Source: Chrysopilus asiliformis (lineage: Eukaryota; Arthropoda; Insecta; Diptera; Rhagionidae). Taken from it: a DNA stretch of 64,000 nt. The notes beneath the pieces were generated by a model. That model was given only the letters and a program-made list of their open reading frames with translations. It ran no database searches and was not told the origin of the DNA. The DNA lies in contig OZ035962.1 of NCBI GenBank assembly GCA_964034945.1, forward strand, positions 81,799,942-81,863,941. Direction: 5' to 3'. The position numbers and the translations under genes were made by a program. The first letter of the stretch is position 1; every line of letters begins with the position of its first letter. Below are positions 32,694 to 46,510 of the stretch, piece by piece.

Positions 32694-35600
32694 GACTCAA
32701 ACTTACTCCCTTATTCTAGCATTCTGACCGGTCGCAAGTCACAATCTGTATATAGCGACTTTGGCACAAAATACGATAATTTCCAATGCGTTTTTCCGTG
32801 ATAAATGAAATGGGAAGTTTTTCAAATGAAAACACGAAAATGTTGTGACTGAGTTTTGACTATCGGTTAATTATTTTAAGAACACAAAAATTTTAACATC
32901 AACGGTTCTAGGGAAAACCTTAACGGTGATTGGGGCAATATTTATGTCAACTGTGACGTTAGGTTGTTTTCAAGCACGCTGCTTCTTTTGTGCAGAAAAC
33001 CACTTTTAAATATAGATTTTTTTTTTAAAAACTGGAATTAATGCATGCCATCTAACACCCTCTTCGTTAATTTATCTAAAGCATGCTTAGAATAATCAAG
33101 AAAAGAAAAATCAAGGAAAATCGTATAAAAGAGCGATATCGTTATGATTATTTCAAACCAAGAAAATTGAATGCGTGCGAACGAATACGCTCTCTCGGCA
33201 AATAAAAAAGATTCAATTTTCACACCGTTTTTCTTGGTGGAGACTTTTGGTAGATAGTATGCTCCATTCTATATCGTCACTTTTTTGTAACGAAACGACG
33301 ATATAGCAAAGAGGAAAATTCTATTAAAGCTATAGGGGTGGCGTTTATTTTTTGGTTTTGCTGAGCATTTCGTTAGTTTCCAATGACATGAGAGAAGCTT
33401 TAAATGAGCTTTTTTTGGGGGTTTTATCATTTCATTAGGGGTAGTATCGATTGTATGATGGAGCTGTGACACAGTCTGCCATAGTCGAAACTTGCTATCG
33501 ATTTGAAAAGTTACATTTTCTGTGCAAAAAAACCACACACAAAACTTGTTAAAACAAATTATAGCAATAAAGTTTACACCGTTTTACATATTTTAAGCAC
33601 GAAAATTTGAATCGGCATTCGGGGAATCTTAGAAATCTGGTAATGACGGGAATTTATTTTTAATCAATAATATAGATAGATCGTGGTGGTAAAATCGCTT
33701 TCATAACGAACAACGGGCTGTGGTTTCGTACGGGTGCGAAAACGGATTTTCATTAGTGTTATTGATTGTGGTTAAATTTAAGAAAAGGCAATTTTCATCA
33801 GTTTTAGAGAGGAATATAATCAGTCAATGATTGTGTAGTGTAAATTAGTGATTACGATCTTTTCGGGGTGAATTTACTTGGTCAGGAAGTTCTGGTGAAA
33901 ATTTTCGGTACACAGGAAAAGTAAGTTATCCGAATTTTCAAGGCAGGGGAGAAAAATCTTACGAATCTCGATGATAGAGAATAATTGAAATTTGTCACTT
34001 TTATAGGAAAAAAAATTTTCTCAGCAGGTGATACTCTCTTAGAACGGAAGATATACACAAAAAAAAATGTTAAATTGACAGGAAATTAAAATTTTCTGAT
34101 TATATTATATCGTTGATAGCAATTAATTTGCATGAAAAGAGACGTAATTGCAAAGTAGGGTGGCAATTATTGCAATTGAGATGACTCTTGTTTGATCTTT
34201 GTCAGATTTTTCCTTTTGCTCTTTTTTTTTAAAAACTTACAGTGTTTTCTTTTTCCTTTTAGCAATTCCCGCTATGTCTACCATTATTATTATAAACCAC
34301 CCCCTGACATGACATTGGCCATTATTATGTCGCCTTCGTCTTTGCTTTCGGTATTGCCGTCGTCGTCGAGAATCGTCTACGGATTGAAATGTTTTATTTA
34401 AAAAAAATAGCATTGTCAAGGGAGCTAAACATACAAAATAGCAGATTTTCCTTTTGTCTTGTTTTCCATGTTTCAAAAAATGTCCCACATACAAATATGT
34501 CTGGATAGACGAAAAGTTATGATGAGATTCTTGGCTCCGGCAATCACGAGGGAGGATATATTTTGTACAGACAGGGGGCTTCGGGGTGAGAAAAAGGATA
34601 ATAAAAAGCGGAAGCTTGAAACAATTTTCCAAATGATTTTTGCTATCTGGTAAAAGCTTTTTTCCAGCTCAGTGATATTGAAAAGAAAGATTAAGAAAAA
34701 CAACATTACATCATCGTATTTAGAGGCAACTATGTAGAATGATTGTCCTTTCATTTGGTGAAATTAAAAGTAAAAATAAGTCATTCCACATTAGGGGAAG
34801 AGATGGATTTAATAATTCTGTTTGATTTTTAAAACGATTAATCTTTTTAAAATCTCGATAGATGAATTTCCTTTTAGTAATTAAATTTTTAGTGGCAATC
34901 AAAAGTGTATTTTACCCAGAATCCTCTGGAAATTAAGATTGGATAAAAACTTTTTGATGTTAAAAGGAAACTCAAAGTCAGATTTGATTGATTGATGCAT
35001 AAATTGGTGAAAGGTAGTTTACTGTAATTCAAAGAAAACAAGACTGTTTTTCTGTAAAACCATCACAATTTTAGTACATTTTGTGCTTGTGATTGAATTA
35101 TTAAAAATTCACTTTGTTTAGTTTTTATATACACCTTGAAAAGATACCAGCAAGACACAAATTCTCAAAAATACTTTTTCAGAGGGCTGTTCATGAAATA
35201 CGTTATAAATTTAGATGGGGGAGGGGAGTTGAAGCAGGAAATGGAGGCGTTAAATCCCATACAAAACATGACAAAAACCGACACGGGGAAAAGAGGGGCG
35301 GATCCTAAATTCAAAACTTAAATGTGGACATTCTGAAAATCGTATCTTCAAGCAAACTGTCTAACATTTACATGTCCCACAAAAATTGCTCTCTAAACAG
35401 GGAATATCGCATTTCTTAAAGTGTACAAACATCAGTGGAAAAATGTACGGAATCCGGGTGAAAATTTTACTCAAGTCTTATATTTTTATAACATTAAAGA
35501 AGGAGTAACTTCAAAAAGCCTTCAATCTTCGTTAGGGCTCCTTTTTTAGTTGTTGCTCTTTTTTAGGAATATTATGTGTGATTTTTTTTTGTTTAAAGGA

Positions 35601-36360
35601 ATTATCGATTTTTCCGGCGCTTACCACGGTATTTCCATATATGCGTAAATTTGTATATTTTGTGAACGGTGAATCTGTATGAGTTTATACGAATATGTAA
35701 TGAATTGAAATTGAGGGGGTGGATTTTCAAACTCCTAACTACCAGAATGGATTGGGGTTAAAAGTAAGGCAAATATAAAATCCAAAAAAGGCGACATTAA
35801 TGCGGAAGATACGGAAAACATTAGGAGAATTCTTCGTTCCGTATTGAATTTATCTTTTATTCATGACATAAGGAGATTTATGCTAGAGCTGAAGTGATCT
35901 TGTCGCCCACATTTCCGTCATACAGAGAATAAAATAAATATATATTTTTGTGTCTTTTGTGGACATTCGAAATCAAATACTCGATTTTATACCATTTTTC
36001 GCTGATATTAATTTTTTTACGAGTTTTTTTTCAAAGATTTTTTCCAGCATTTTTGTGGTGGACTAAAATATAAATTGTATCCGTTTAATGTCCAAAAAAC
36101 AGCACAAATATTTATAAGATATTTCAGGGGGCTTTTTCTTATTAAATTATTACCATATTTTTAATATCAAAAGGTTTTTTCGTGCCCCAAATAAGTATCT
36201 CTTAGATACGGGGCAAGGTTGTTTGAAGTTGAAATGAGAAATATTTTTGTTTCGTAATCAAGTGTAAGCTTCTTTTATCTAATTTTTCTTCTTATACTTT
36301 TACTGGATAAATTTAAATCTGTAGGGGAACGGTTTGTACATTGGATCGATTTTTTTTATA
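32694..36360. other. Mostly unique intergenic sequence, no gene recognised
   Basis: No repeat ends or coding exons could be supported across 3.6 kb. The longest frame (34237-34632, - strand, 131 codons) is basic and low-complexity without domain or splice context. Could be non-coding transcript or regulatory DNA, but nothing in the sequence shows it. Confidence 0.4.
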
Positions 36361-37275
36361 ATGAAACTATAAAAAAATAAAAAAGAAAATTTTAAAAAAG
36401 CTTTTATTTAAAAAAATGCACTAAAAAGAAAAAAAATAATTTTTTGGTACTGTGTATCAGAAATTTTTTTTTCCTTTTCAGTGCATTTTCTTAAAAAAAA
36501 ACTCATTTAACATTTTTTTAAATTTTTTTTTTGTATTTCATCATTTTTAGTCATTTTGAATTTTATTAGTATGACTAAAAATTCAAAATGTCTGTCTTTG
36601 GCCACGCTTGATTATACTTTTTAGTCTTCGAATATACATTTCTCTTGATGCCTCTATTTTTATGGACTTTTTAACTCCATAATCGGATTCAGTAATCCCA
36701 AAAAAAAGTATAATCACGTTATCCTTACAGGACCTCCTGTTATCCTTGCAGACTTCTTAATACCAGAATCGGATTCAGCGCTCCCAAATATCGCCAGATT
36801 AGATTTTTTTCCGAAAAATTTGAGGAAAAGGATAAACACGTCATCCTTTCAAAACCTTCTGTTATCCTTACTGACTTCTGAACGTCAGAATCGGATTCAG
36901 CCATCCCAAAACCTGTAGATGAGATTTTTTCGGAAAATTTTAGAAAAAGGATAATCACCTCATCCGTACAGGACCTTCCGTTATCCTTCCGGAATTCTTA
37001 ACATCAAAATCGGCTTCAGCGACCCCAAAAACCCCCAGATAAGGTTTTTTCCGGAAAATTTGAAAAGGATAACGACGTTATCCGTACAGGATCTTCCATT
37101 ATCCTTACAGAGTTATTAATCTCAGAATCGGATTCAGCGACCCCAAAAACCACCAGATGAGATTTTTTCCGGAAAATTTGAAGAAAAGTATAATGATAGG
37201 ATCTTCCGTTATCCTTACAGATTTCTTAATGCAAGAATGGGATTCAGCGACCCTGAAAACCCTCTAATGCTAATT
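36361..37275 (+). repeat. Decayed palindrome plus divergent 120-bp-class tandem array
   Basis: Same order as 23594-24780: AAAAAGCTTTTATTT...GCACTAAAAAGAAAA fold-back remnant, then TAGTCTTCGAATATACAT, then about five units with ATCGGATTCAG and TTATCCTTACAG. Units differ from each other by many substitutions and indels, so this copy is much older than the one in MCT-B. Confidence 0.8.
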
Positions 37276-37685
37276 TTTCAAAAGAAAAATGGGAAAAAGG
37301 ATACTTACGTTTTCGTTTTAAAACTGAAATCGTAAAAATGGTTACTACATTTGCTTGGAATGTTTTCATACGAAAATTTCAATTTTACTTGATTGCAAAG
37401 AAAATGGATCGCCTAGCGGGAACGTCATGACTCATGACCAATTCAAATAAAAGTTACAAATTTTACGAAACGAAAATTGTTTTAATTTCCTTCCAAGTTT
37501 TAGGATTTTAATGTAAAAATACCTAGGATTTCGGCACGAATTTTCTAGAAAAATATAGTTTATGACAGAAAAATTGATTTTTTGTATTGACAGCATATTT
37601 TCAAAATACTGATTTAAAAAAAATTATTTGTGTTGCTATAATAAATTTAGCTCCATTATCTCCAGTAACCGATTATCTTTTTTTT

Positions 37686-38205
37686 TACTTTCCTCTTTCA
37701 TAGAAGGAAAGTATTGTATTTATGACGGAGACCGACTCGAGAACGGAGGCAGATAGAAAATTTCTTATCAGTACGAAATTCCTTTCAGACATAATTGTGA
37801 TCTGTCTGTTGGTCTGTCTGTCTGCCTGTCTGTCGATCTGTCTGCCTGGCGGTCTGTCAGTTTTACGTATCTTGAATAACTCAAGAACGCGTCGAGTTAG
37901 CGATTTGAAATTTTATGTAAATAGGTTTTACGGAAAACGTTTTCTGTCAACTTTTAGAAAAGTAACGGTAGCTACAACGGGTATCTCCCATATAACTTTT
38001 TTGAAACTATACAGTTTTTTGAAAATTTTTCGAAATCAATGCTCTTTTGGGGAAAAATGAATATGACAAAACTTAAAGGCTATCAAATTCTCTAAATTTT
38101 TTGCTTTAATGGTTTTTTGTATCTCTAATGGCTTTCAACATATTTGAAAAAAGATAAGTTTTTTGAAACCAATTATTGCAGAGGAAAGTTTTGTGTTGAT
38201 CACAC
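37686..38205 (+). mobile_element. (GTCY)n family B element, copy at 37.7 kb
   Basis: Head TTTCCTCTTTCATAGAAGGAAAGTATTG (palindromic, quoted in part), then GACCGACTCGAGAACGG, a GTCTGTCTGTCTGCCTGTCT tract (37800-37860), AACGCGTCGAGTTAGCGATT, and the end ATTGCAGAGGAAAGTTTTGT. The element at 44208-44856 is collinear with it. Confidence 0.8.
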
Positions 38206-38220
38206 CTGATATTTTTTTAA

Positions 38221-38481
38221 CACGTTGGCTACCATGTGAGTCACCGGTGTACACACACTATTGTCATTACCGTCAGTTTCTCAAGTTCCATGGTGGAGTG
38301 CAGTCGCTCGTCCGGTACAAAGGGGGTTTTTTTTGTCCGTTATATTTTATTCGATTCGTTCGTTTTTGTCTGTATTGATCTTGTGTTCACTGGTGACTCA
38401 CAAAGCACAGAAATGATTTTTGCGTTTTTTCCCAGTGTATACTAATGGAGTAAGCGTTTTTTTTGGCTGGTAGCCAACGTA
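38221..38481. mobile_element. piggyBac-like MITE (261 bp), TTAA target duplication
   Basis: Ends CACGTTGGCTACCA and (complement) TACGTTGGCTACCA, flanked by TTAA at 38217-38220 and 38482-38485. A subterminal inverted pair (GTGAGTCACCGGTG / CACTGGTGACTCAC) is also present. TTAA is the piggyBac target. It lies 335 bp upstream of the MFSD6-like start codon, so it may be in or near the promoter or 5'UTR. Confidence 0.85.
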
Positions 38482-38815
38482 TTAATATACAAAACACGCT
38501 GATACTTTGATTAGTTGGTTTTATTGTTTAAATGCACGTTGGATCATACTTGTCAAAATTTGACCGTTTTGAGGACGCCTCAGACTTTTTTCTTCAATAA
38601 AAAACCGGAAATCCGGTTTTTAATTTTACCTCAATTTAATTAAAAACAGCAATTTTAATGATACATTTTTAATTTGCAGTAATGAGTGCGTTTTAAGGTG
38701 CAATCATCCCTTCACAAATTAAAGCTCTCAAGGCTGTTCAGCTTGCACACGAGGCGAGTGCTAAGCCGATAAATAGGAGTTTAGTGGGTGTGTGTTTAAA
38801 TTTTAATCCGGAATA

Positions 38816-41800
38816 ATGGAGAAGTTTTCGAATGAAGACTATGGCGGAGGTGGCGATGGATATGGGGATGGATATGGAAACTATGAGCAGAGTCAAATGG
38901 GTCAACCCGCTGGATATGTAGCCCGTCCACGTGTTGATCCAGAAGCTGAAGGGGAGGTAGATCCGAACCTGTAAGTTGTTCATGATTTTCAAATAACGTA
39001 TACTAGTAAATTTCTCTCTTTTACTCCATACCTTATAGAATGACAATATCTCCTGAATCTTAATCTTTTTTCTTACTTACAGTTACCCCCAAGCTAAGGA
39101 GGCGACACACAAAATACGTGGAAAATCGGATTTTATCGAAATGCTGTGTGGATCCGTTGATCAAGAGCTTTTACCTGTGAAAAGTTTTTACTTTTTCTTT
39201 TACTCGGCATTCGGCTCCTTATTCCCGCTGATGGGTATATACTTCAAGCAAATGGGAATGAATCCGGGACAATGTGGTCTTTTGATTGGCACAAGACCCT
39301 TCGTTGAATTTCTTTCGGCTCCGTTTTGGGGCTCTTATGCCGACAGGTAATTGAACAATTCCACTCTTATCGTGTATAGTAAATCTTGTTTTTATATTTA
39401 TTTCGTTTCATTTCTTTGTGGCTTATTTTATTCAAGAAAATTCTCAAGTATCATCGATGTCAATTCAATTAACGCAATAAACTTGAGTCGGATAACAAGA
39501 AATCGCTTGCTATTTTTTGATTTACTAATACTTAGTTTTAGTTGTATAATGAGAAGATTTGAAATAATATCACACAAACGTTTTTTTCTAAATATTTTTT
39601 ATGTGAATTTCTACAAACAGATGTAAAAAGGGGAAAATGCTGCTTTTGGCGAGTTTAGCGTCTTGGGTCATTTTCACTTTGCCACTGGGATTTATTCAGC
39701 CGCCAGCTACTAGCTGTATTATAAAGGAAAACGATACTTTCTACGAATTGAGAACCCCAGAAGCACCCAAAATTATTAAGAGAGATATAGAGTATGTAAC
39801 AAACGATATCACGGAACATACAAGGTAAGTCAAGCAGAAAAATAATACTATAGCGATGTGCGAAACTTCAGTTTGTCTGTCGGTCCGTTCGATAAGAGAT
39901 GAAAGACCACTACACCGATTGGGAGCAAATTTGTGGGTAAACTTTTTTGTAACAAGAGAGCCTGCTATTTTAAGTTCTCTTACGCGCTTTTGCTCTGTTA
40001 TATCTTGAGCCGTTGAAGTGATTTCGATTCGATTTTCCCTAACAAATTTGAACAGATTTGTTCCGGTTTTTCCAATAAAATGAAACACCCATAAAGTATA
40101 TGTTCATTTATTAAAACTCATGTCACTTCTACTTTTGTATTATCTTTTGAATATCATGGGGGATTTTAATCTACAATTAGAATCCCGTTGAAATTTATGA
40201 ACTATGCAAATTCTCATATCCCCTTTCTGTAAACCCCCTCTCCCTCTATGTTCTGAGTTGTGCAAACAATTTTGATCCGGTTTCCACTATTGAAGAGAGA
40301 GTCTCTTCTAAAAGCAATAGTAACGCCACGCCGTCTCTGTGATTTTCTGCCATAGCAGTTGTGAGGTTTTCCATGGGTGTTTTTTTCACATTGCCCTTGT
40401 ATATTTGGATATATCGTGGTGACATGAAATGCTACGCTGCTTTAATAAACAATAGCGTAATTGCGACCGCTCACTGTACTGTACTTGTTAAGGAACAGTC
40501 CATAAAATACGTCACACTTTTAAAGGGGCGACCAGTGACAGTGTGATGGCGGCGGTACTAAACTTTTCACAAAAAATCGGATGGGATGGTGGAGGGGGTG
40601 GGGGTGTGGATCGAGTAGCCTCAAATTTGCATAAGTGCAGGCGCGCACCGCGTTAGCAAATATGTAGAATAGCGCTAAATTGGCAATTTCAGTTTTTAAA
40701 ACGCGTACAAATCAATACGGGAACTGGAAACGATGTGTATTTCGACTTACTTTTTTACTACTTGCATATTACTACTCAATTCTACTTCAATGCAAACTGA
40801 AATATTAGTTTAAAGGTATTTTAAAAACTCAAATTGCCATTCTGGATGATTACCAATGCTGTGCGCGCATGCACTAAGGTTTTTTTAACAGCCTCTTAAT
40901 TAATTAAAAAAAAGTCTTTCAGTTACTAAAAACAGTTACTACTTTATTGAATTTTAGAAAAGTACGATCACCTCGTCCGTTGGCTGAAGCTGGTGTTTCA
41001 CCACTCAATGTAAACTACGCTTTCAATTTTGATGAGCACAAGCACGGCTCTTGGGTATCTCCACTCTTCTCAGCGATCGTCTACAGAACCGAGGTATATA
41101 AACTTGGCTTAAAAGTGTCACCAATTTTGTTTAAAATAATATATACTTTTTAGGACATCCAAAAAGCATTCTTCCTACTACTTCTACTAGTCATAATTGG
41201 GGAATTCTTCAGTGCTCCGGCGATAACACTTGCAGATTCAGCAGTAATAACGATACTCGGCGAGGATGCGGATAAATATGGCCACCAGCGAATGTTCGGA
41301 TCATTGGGCTGGGGCTTGGCGATGTTTTTCGTAGGTATAGCCCTTGATCATTCCACATCCTTTCCAGATCATCCATGCGGTCCAGAGAAACAGGAGAAGA
41401 ACTACACGATCTGCTTTGCGACATTCTCAGTTTTAATGATGGCCGCGGTAATATCCGCAACGCAAATTACCTTTAAATATGACTTCGAAGAGCCCGAGCC
41501 AGAGCAGACAAAGTTGGATAATATTCCTAGTGCCGAGGATGAAATGCAAAATCAGTTGGCTGCACAGCTCCAGTTGCCTTCGTTAGCAGTGACTAATAAA
41601 TCAGGAGGTGGTTTTGGTGACACTAGTGCAGTTCCGCCAGCTCAGCCAGCACTTGGCGCTCAAACGAAAATCTTTGCACAGACGACACGCGAAATGCCCG
41701 AGTGGGTAACAGTCCTCAGGCAGTTTAAAGACTTGAAGTGCGCATCCTTTCTATTCGTTGCCTGGTTCATGGGCTTTGGAATTGGTTTAATCTTCACATT

Positions 41801-42576
41801 TCTTTTCTGGCACCTTCAGGACTATGGTGGATCGCCAACGCTTTTCGGCGTCGCTTCTGTTATCAATCACATCTCCGAAATCTTTGCGTACTTCTTCAGT
41901 TTTCGTTTGATCACGCAAATCGGCCACGTTAAGGTTTTGTGTCTGGGTCTAATTGGAAACGTGGTTCGATTCCTCTACATATCCTGGCTGCGGAATCCTT
42001 GGTGGGTGTTGCCATTCGAATTCATGCAGGGGATTACTCATGCCGCTGTCTGGGCTGCTTGCTGCTCATACATCGCACATAACACACCACAGCAGTTGCG
42101 TGCCTCCGCTCAGGGAGTCCTTCAAGGAATTCATCATGGACTGGGTAGAGGTTGCGGTGCCGTGATCGGTGGTATTTTTGTCACGTACTTTGGCACGACT
42201 GCGACATTCCGAGGTTACGGAGTTGTTTGTTTACTCGTTCTTGGCGTTTTTATTTTCATCAATTTCTATCGAAAGGAACAGGGATTCGTCTCTGAAATTC
42301 CAACTACAGAAGATCCTCATCAGGTGGGTGTCAAAAATATTTTTGATTCAAATTTCTTGTTAATTGGAATCACATTAAAATTTTTAGGTTGCTGAAGAAA
42401 CATCTCATCTCGCCCCGCACGGTGTCCCAAGCAATCCACTTCCACGAGCCTTATCGAGTACTCGATTAAACGATTTAAATCCACAAAACGGTGATAACAC
42501 CTACGGAACCTACCAAACCACTGGCGGTAATTTAGATATTCCAGGAGCTGCTCCTCGCAATCCATTTGCACAGTAA
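38816..42576 (+). CDS. Mfsd6: MFSD6-like major facilitator superfamily transporter, 6 coding exons
   Basis: Multi-pass membrane protein of the MFS_1-like group that includes vertebrate MFSD6; its transport substrate is not established. Exons: 38816-38970, 39083-39346, 39621-39824, 40958-41093, 41154-42323, 42388-42576, all GT-AG with matching phases (2,2,2,0,0), total 705 aa. An in-frame TAA at 38804-38806 supports the start. The N-terminal tail is Gly/Asp/Tyr rich (residues 9-25). TM1 begins near 84 ([12 protein letters not shown]). The loop motif FWGSYADR ends at 140, and [13 protein letters not shown] (295-307) is the family hallmark before the next helices. A hydrophilic loop (about 355-425) precedes the C-terminal helical half. 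The last residues include NPF (701-703), a possible EH-domain ligand. Intron 3 (39825-40957) is the largest and holds repeat debris. Gene structure is confident; the symbol rests on family resemblance only. Confidence 0.93.
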
Positions 42577-43806
42577 AAGTAAAATATTCCGTCTAAGAAT
42601 AATTCCTGATTTTAATTAATATACAAAATTTTTCATTATATAAATTCACTACCAAAAAAAAACCACGTTTGTAACATAAAGGAGTTAGTTTTAAAATTAT
42701 ACAAAGCAAAATAGATTAATGAAGTCAGTTTAATCACAGTTTGATCTTGTGACACTACTGATCTAGCTATTACTTAGAAAGGTTTTCATTGGAATGAAAA
42801 AAAAGCTTTCCATGAAAAAAAGCTTCCCAAAGTGTGACCGGAATAGCTTTTTTGTGAAGACCATCACTGATTTAGAATACTGGTTTATAAAACAGGAAAA
42901 GGGTAATAGTTTGATCATAAAGTTTTACAAAGTTCAATAGAATAACACAAATACGAACTCATCTACTCATTTTAAATGTATTTAAAATATATGAAACTTG
43001 TGTTCATTGAACGGACATAGTTTGAGATTTTAGCAGTGGCTTTTACGCCTTTTTATCTAATTTTAACAGCTAAAGGGCCTTAAATATTACTCAAGTGTTT
43101 AAACTCCATTTGTAGTCATCTATGGAAAAAAATCTTGCCGATAATTTCAGGGCTGTCTCCAAAAGTCCTACGAATTGCTATTTTAGCTAATTTCGCGATT
43201 AGCATTGTATATCTTTTTTAAAACAAAGTTTTTAAACAGTTTTCGGTGTTTGTAAAAAAGAAAATTTTGATTATTTCGAAGCTGGTGGCAATTTTTTTCT
43301 TCGGGTTTTCGCAGTGAAATTTTCGCATTTATGTTCTTGTAAATATTATATATTTGGTGCTTTTGTTCAATTTAAACACAAAATTTTTTTTAAAAGGCGA
43401 TTGTTTCCTTGAAAAATTGGATTTTTAAAAACTTGTTTTTAGCTGAATAACAATGCGAAATCACGTACTGATTAATTTTAAAACCCTCCACAAACCAAAT
43501 CACCTTCAAAAATTTTTATTCCAGAAAACTCTGCATCACGCAATGTAAAAATTCACTAAAATTGTTTTAACCCTCTTTTGCTCATTATTTACTTAAGTAG
43601 TAAATACAGAATTAAAAATTTTGCGGAAAGAATCTATTATAAAAACGGAAGAAAAATAAGAGTTATGGATATTGAGATAATTAGTAACTCATAAACGTAT
43701 CGATTTTTCTTGTGCAATCACAAAAAGCGGCTCATAAAATACGTCATGCATTTTGAGGGAGAGAAGGGGATGCAATGGTGTGAAAATCCAGTCAAAAACT
43801 AATGCG
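42577..43806. other. Downstream of the MFSD6-like gene; likely 3'UTR then AT-rich DNA
   Basis: No gene recognised. No clean polyadenylation hexamer close behind the stop codon could be assigned, so the transcript end is unknown. Confidence 0.4.
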
Positions 43807-44139
43807 CACGGTAAAAAATCTTGATTAAATTCCACTCAAAATTGGATTACACTGGACCTATATGTAATCCAATGCAATATTCTAATCCAATAGTATAGAC
43901 TAGAATTTTTTTTAGGTTAATTTAGTATTAAAGTCTACAATTTTGATTAAATTGTAGATATTAATATTAAAAGTATTTAAATTCAATATAAATATTTAAA
44001 AATGATTAAAATATGAAGGCAAAAAATATTAAAATATATTTAATAAGTCACACGTATTAAATTCTAATCCAAAATTGTATTAAAATTTCGTCAATATAAT
44101 TTTTGTATTGAAAAGTACCCCAGGATTTTTTGCCATGTG
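43807..44139. mobile_element. TIR element T3, copy 1 (333 bp)
   Basis: Ends CACGGTAAAAAATCTTG and (complement) CACATGGCAAAAAATCCTG. GGACCTATATGTAATCCAAT is shared with the copy at 63506-63850. Interior built from many ATTAAA and TTTAAT words; non-coding. Confidence 0.75.
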
Positions 44140-44207
44140 AAAAAGCAAATCAAAAAGTATCTTGACGTATTTTATGGACCTTATTTCGACTATTTTTTAC
44201 ATTCCTC

Positions 44208-44856
44208 TGCTATAGAGGGAAAGTATTATAATATTTATGGCGCAGACCGACTCGAGAACGGTAGCAGATAGAAACTTTCTGATCAGTACGAAATTCGGTT
44301 CAAGCCAAATTATGAGGAAGTCCGTGAATCTGTTTGTCGGTCTGTGGTTTGTCCGTTTTACGTAACTTATATAACTCGAGAACGCGTTGAGTTAGCGATT
44401 TGAAATTTGTTTGAAAATGTTTCACGGAAATCATAGTTTTCTGTCAACTTTTGGAAAAGTACCGTTACCTATAACGGGTACTTCCCATACAATTGTTTAC
44501 AGTTTTTAGAAAATTTCCCGAAAACTATGCGCTGTTCCCGAAAACTATTTTGGAAGAAAATAGAATATGATAGTAAGATATAAAATTTTCTACATTTTTT
44601 GCTTTAACGGTTTTTGCGTATCTCTAACGGTTCTCAAAATATTTGAAAAAATATAAGTTTTTTTGAAAAAATTTCGGAAACTGGGCTTTTGAGAAAAAAT
44701 GTTTAAAATAAAATTCAAACAAAATCAAATTTCCTGTGTTTTTTCTTTTAACGGTTTTTTTACGTATCTTTAACGTTTCTCGAGATATTTGAAAAATATT
44801 ATTTGTAACATATTTTTCCTGAAACTAAATATTGCAGAGGAAAGTTTTGTGTTGAT
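44208..44856 (+). mobile_element. (GTCY)n family B element, copy at 44.2 kb
   Basis: Collinear with 37686-38205: TTCCTCTGCTATAGAGGGAA head, GACCGACTCGAGAACGG, a shortened GTCTG tract near 44330-44355, AACGCGTTGAGTTAGCGATT, ending ATTGCAGAGGAAAGTTTTGT. Confidence 0.8.
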
Positions 44857-46510
44857 CAGAACTATGTATTAGCAAATTAAAAACAACTAAATGAAAAATT
44901 TGGAAAACTGCACGCCGAAAGTTACTTTTATTAATTATTTGTGATAAAACGATTAAAAACAAATACAAAGAAGAATATAAAATGCTTATTACAACAACAA
45001 AAATTTCATATCATTTTAACGTAAGAAAAATTAAACAAAATATTCAATAGTTAAACAAAAGATCTTAAAGAGAAAATATTTTATAGAACTAATATACATA
45101 AAAACATATTTCTTTAAATATATGTATAAATAAAAAAAAATATTTATATTATATATATATTATATACATAACATTACATACTGATATTAAAACAATCAAA
45201 TTTACTTTTTAAGTGTTGAATAATTTAATGGAATTCGAATATTTTCTAAATTATATTGCAATATGATCGAAAAATTTCACTCTTTTTCAAATATTTTGCA
45301 TATTTTGAAATGTTTCTGGTCGGTCATAAAAAAAAATACTCGAAATATTCTTAGATTTTTGTTAGCAAGAAGCGCCACAAAAATGAATTCTGGTAGAACT
45401 CCGGTGAAATGAGGAATAATTCTATTATATTTTGCTCGCAAAAACAAATCGCAAGGTGAAAATAAGATAATTTAGATAAAAAAGACATGAAAATTGTATT
45501 ACAGTAATCGGTGCTAAGTATATTTTCGAATATTTTGTAAAATCGCGAGCAAACATCTTTTGCGTAATAAAATTCTTAGAAAATTGCATTATAATGTGCT
45601 GAGATAAAGAAAAGTGGATCAAAAGATGTTTGAAGAATCAAAGTTACCAAAACGATATTATCCATGATTTTAAAATTTCAAAAAAAAAAAATACTTTATT
45701 AAAATGTTTCATAATAAAAAAAAATATATTGATATTATGATCATTATTATTATTAAAAAAAACGAAAAACACATGATAATCTAGAAAAACAAAAAGCATT
45801 ATTATAAAAAAAATCCTTGTTATTAAATAAATATTTGATAAAATATTAAGAATATTAGAAGAAAAAAAAACATAAAATCAGTAAAAAAAACAAACAACTC
45901 ATAGAAAAATTTATACCATTATTTATTATTGACTAAATTTAATAAAAAAATATATTATACTAAAAATGATTATTATAGTAGATGTACTTAAAAAAATGAA
46001 ATTTCGAACCATTCGTAAGTTTTTAGGGTAAAAGAATTGAAATAAACAAATGTTACAACATTTACATATATAAATATCATTTAAAAAAATTTCATTTCAA
46101 GAAAAAAAAACAAGCAAGTAATTTGTAGTTAATGAATGTTACATTATTTAAAAAGAAATTATAAATAAACAACAGTGTGTGTTTATGTACATCGGAAAAG
46201 ACTATTTATTAAGGGTAATTGATTAAATGTATATTTAAAAAACTATTCACATTATATATAAAACAAAAGAATAGTAATATTAATACTAAAATTAAAATAT
46301 TGTTGTGTATATGTACTGTACAGCACTAAAATTTCTGTAAAATTAACAAAAAAAAAATAAAAATTGAATAATAATAATAAAAAAACAAAACAAATGCACT
46401 CTATACTATGTTAACGGAAAATTTTGGGTGTTTTATTGAATTTAATAATTTGAATAATTTTTATTTTTATGGTAAGTGAAATGTTTTTTTTACAATATGT
46501 AATATTGGAT
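44857..46510. other. Extremely A+T-rich block
   Basis: About 1.5 kb dominated by A runs, AT dinucleotides and TATAT stretches (45120-45170), clearly more AT-rich than its neighbours, with no recognisable repeat ends or coding. Could be a long 3'UTR or a relaxed intergenic segment. Confidence 0.5.

Noticed and set aside
34237..34632. 131-codon frame on the - strand with an Arg-rich stretch
   Set aside because: No recognisable domain and no splice partners; the frame is consistent with chance in AT-rich DNA.
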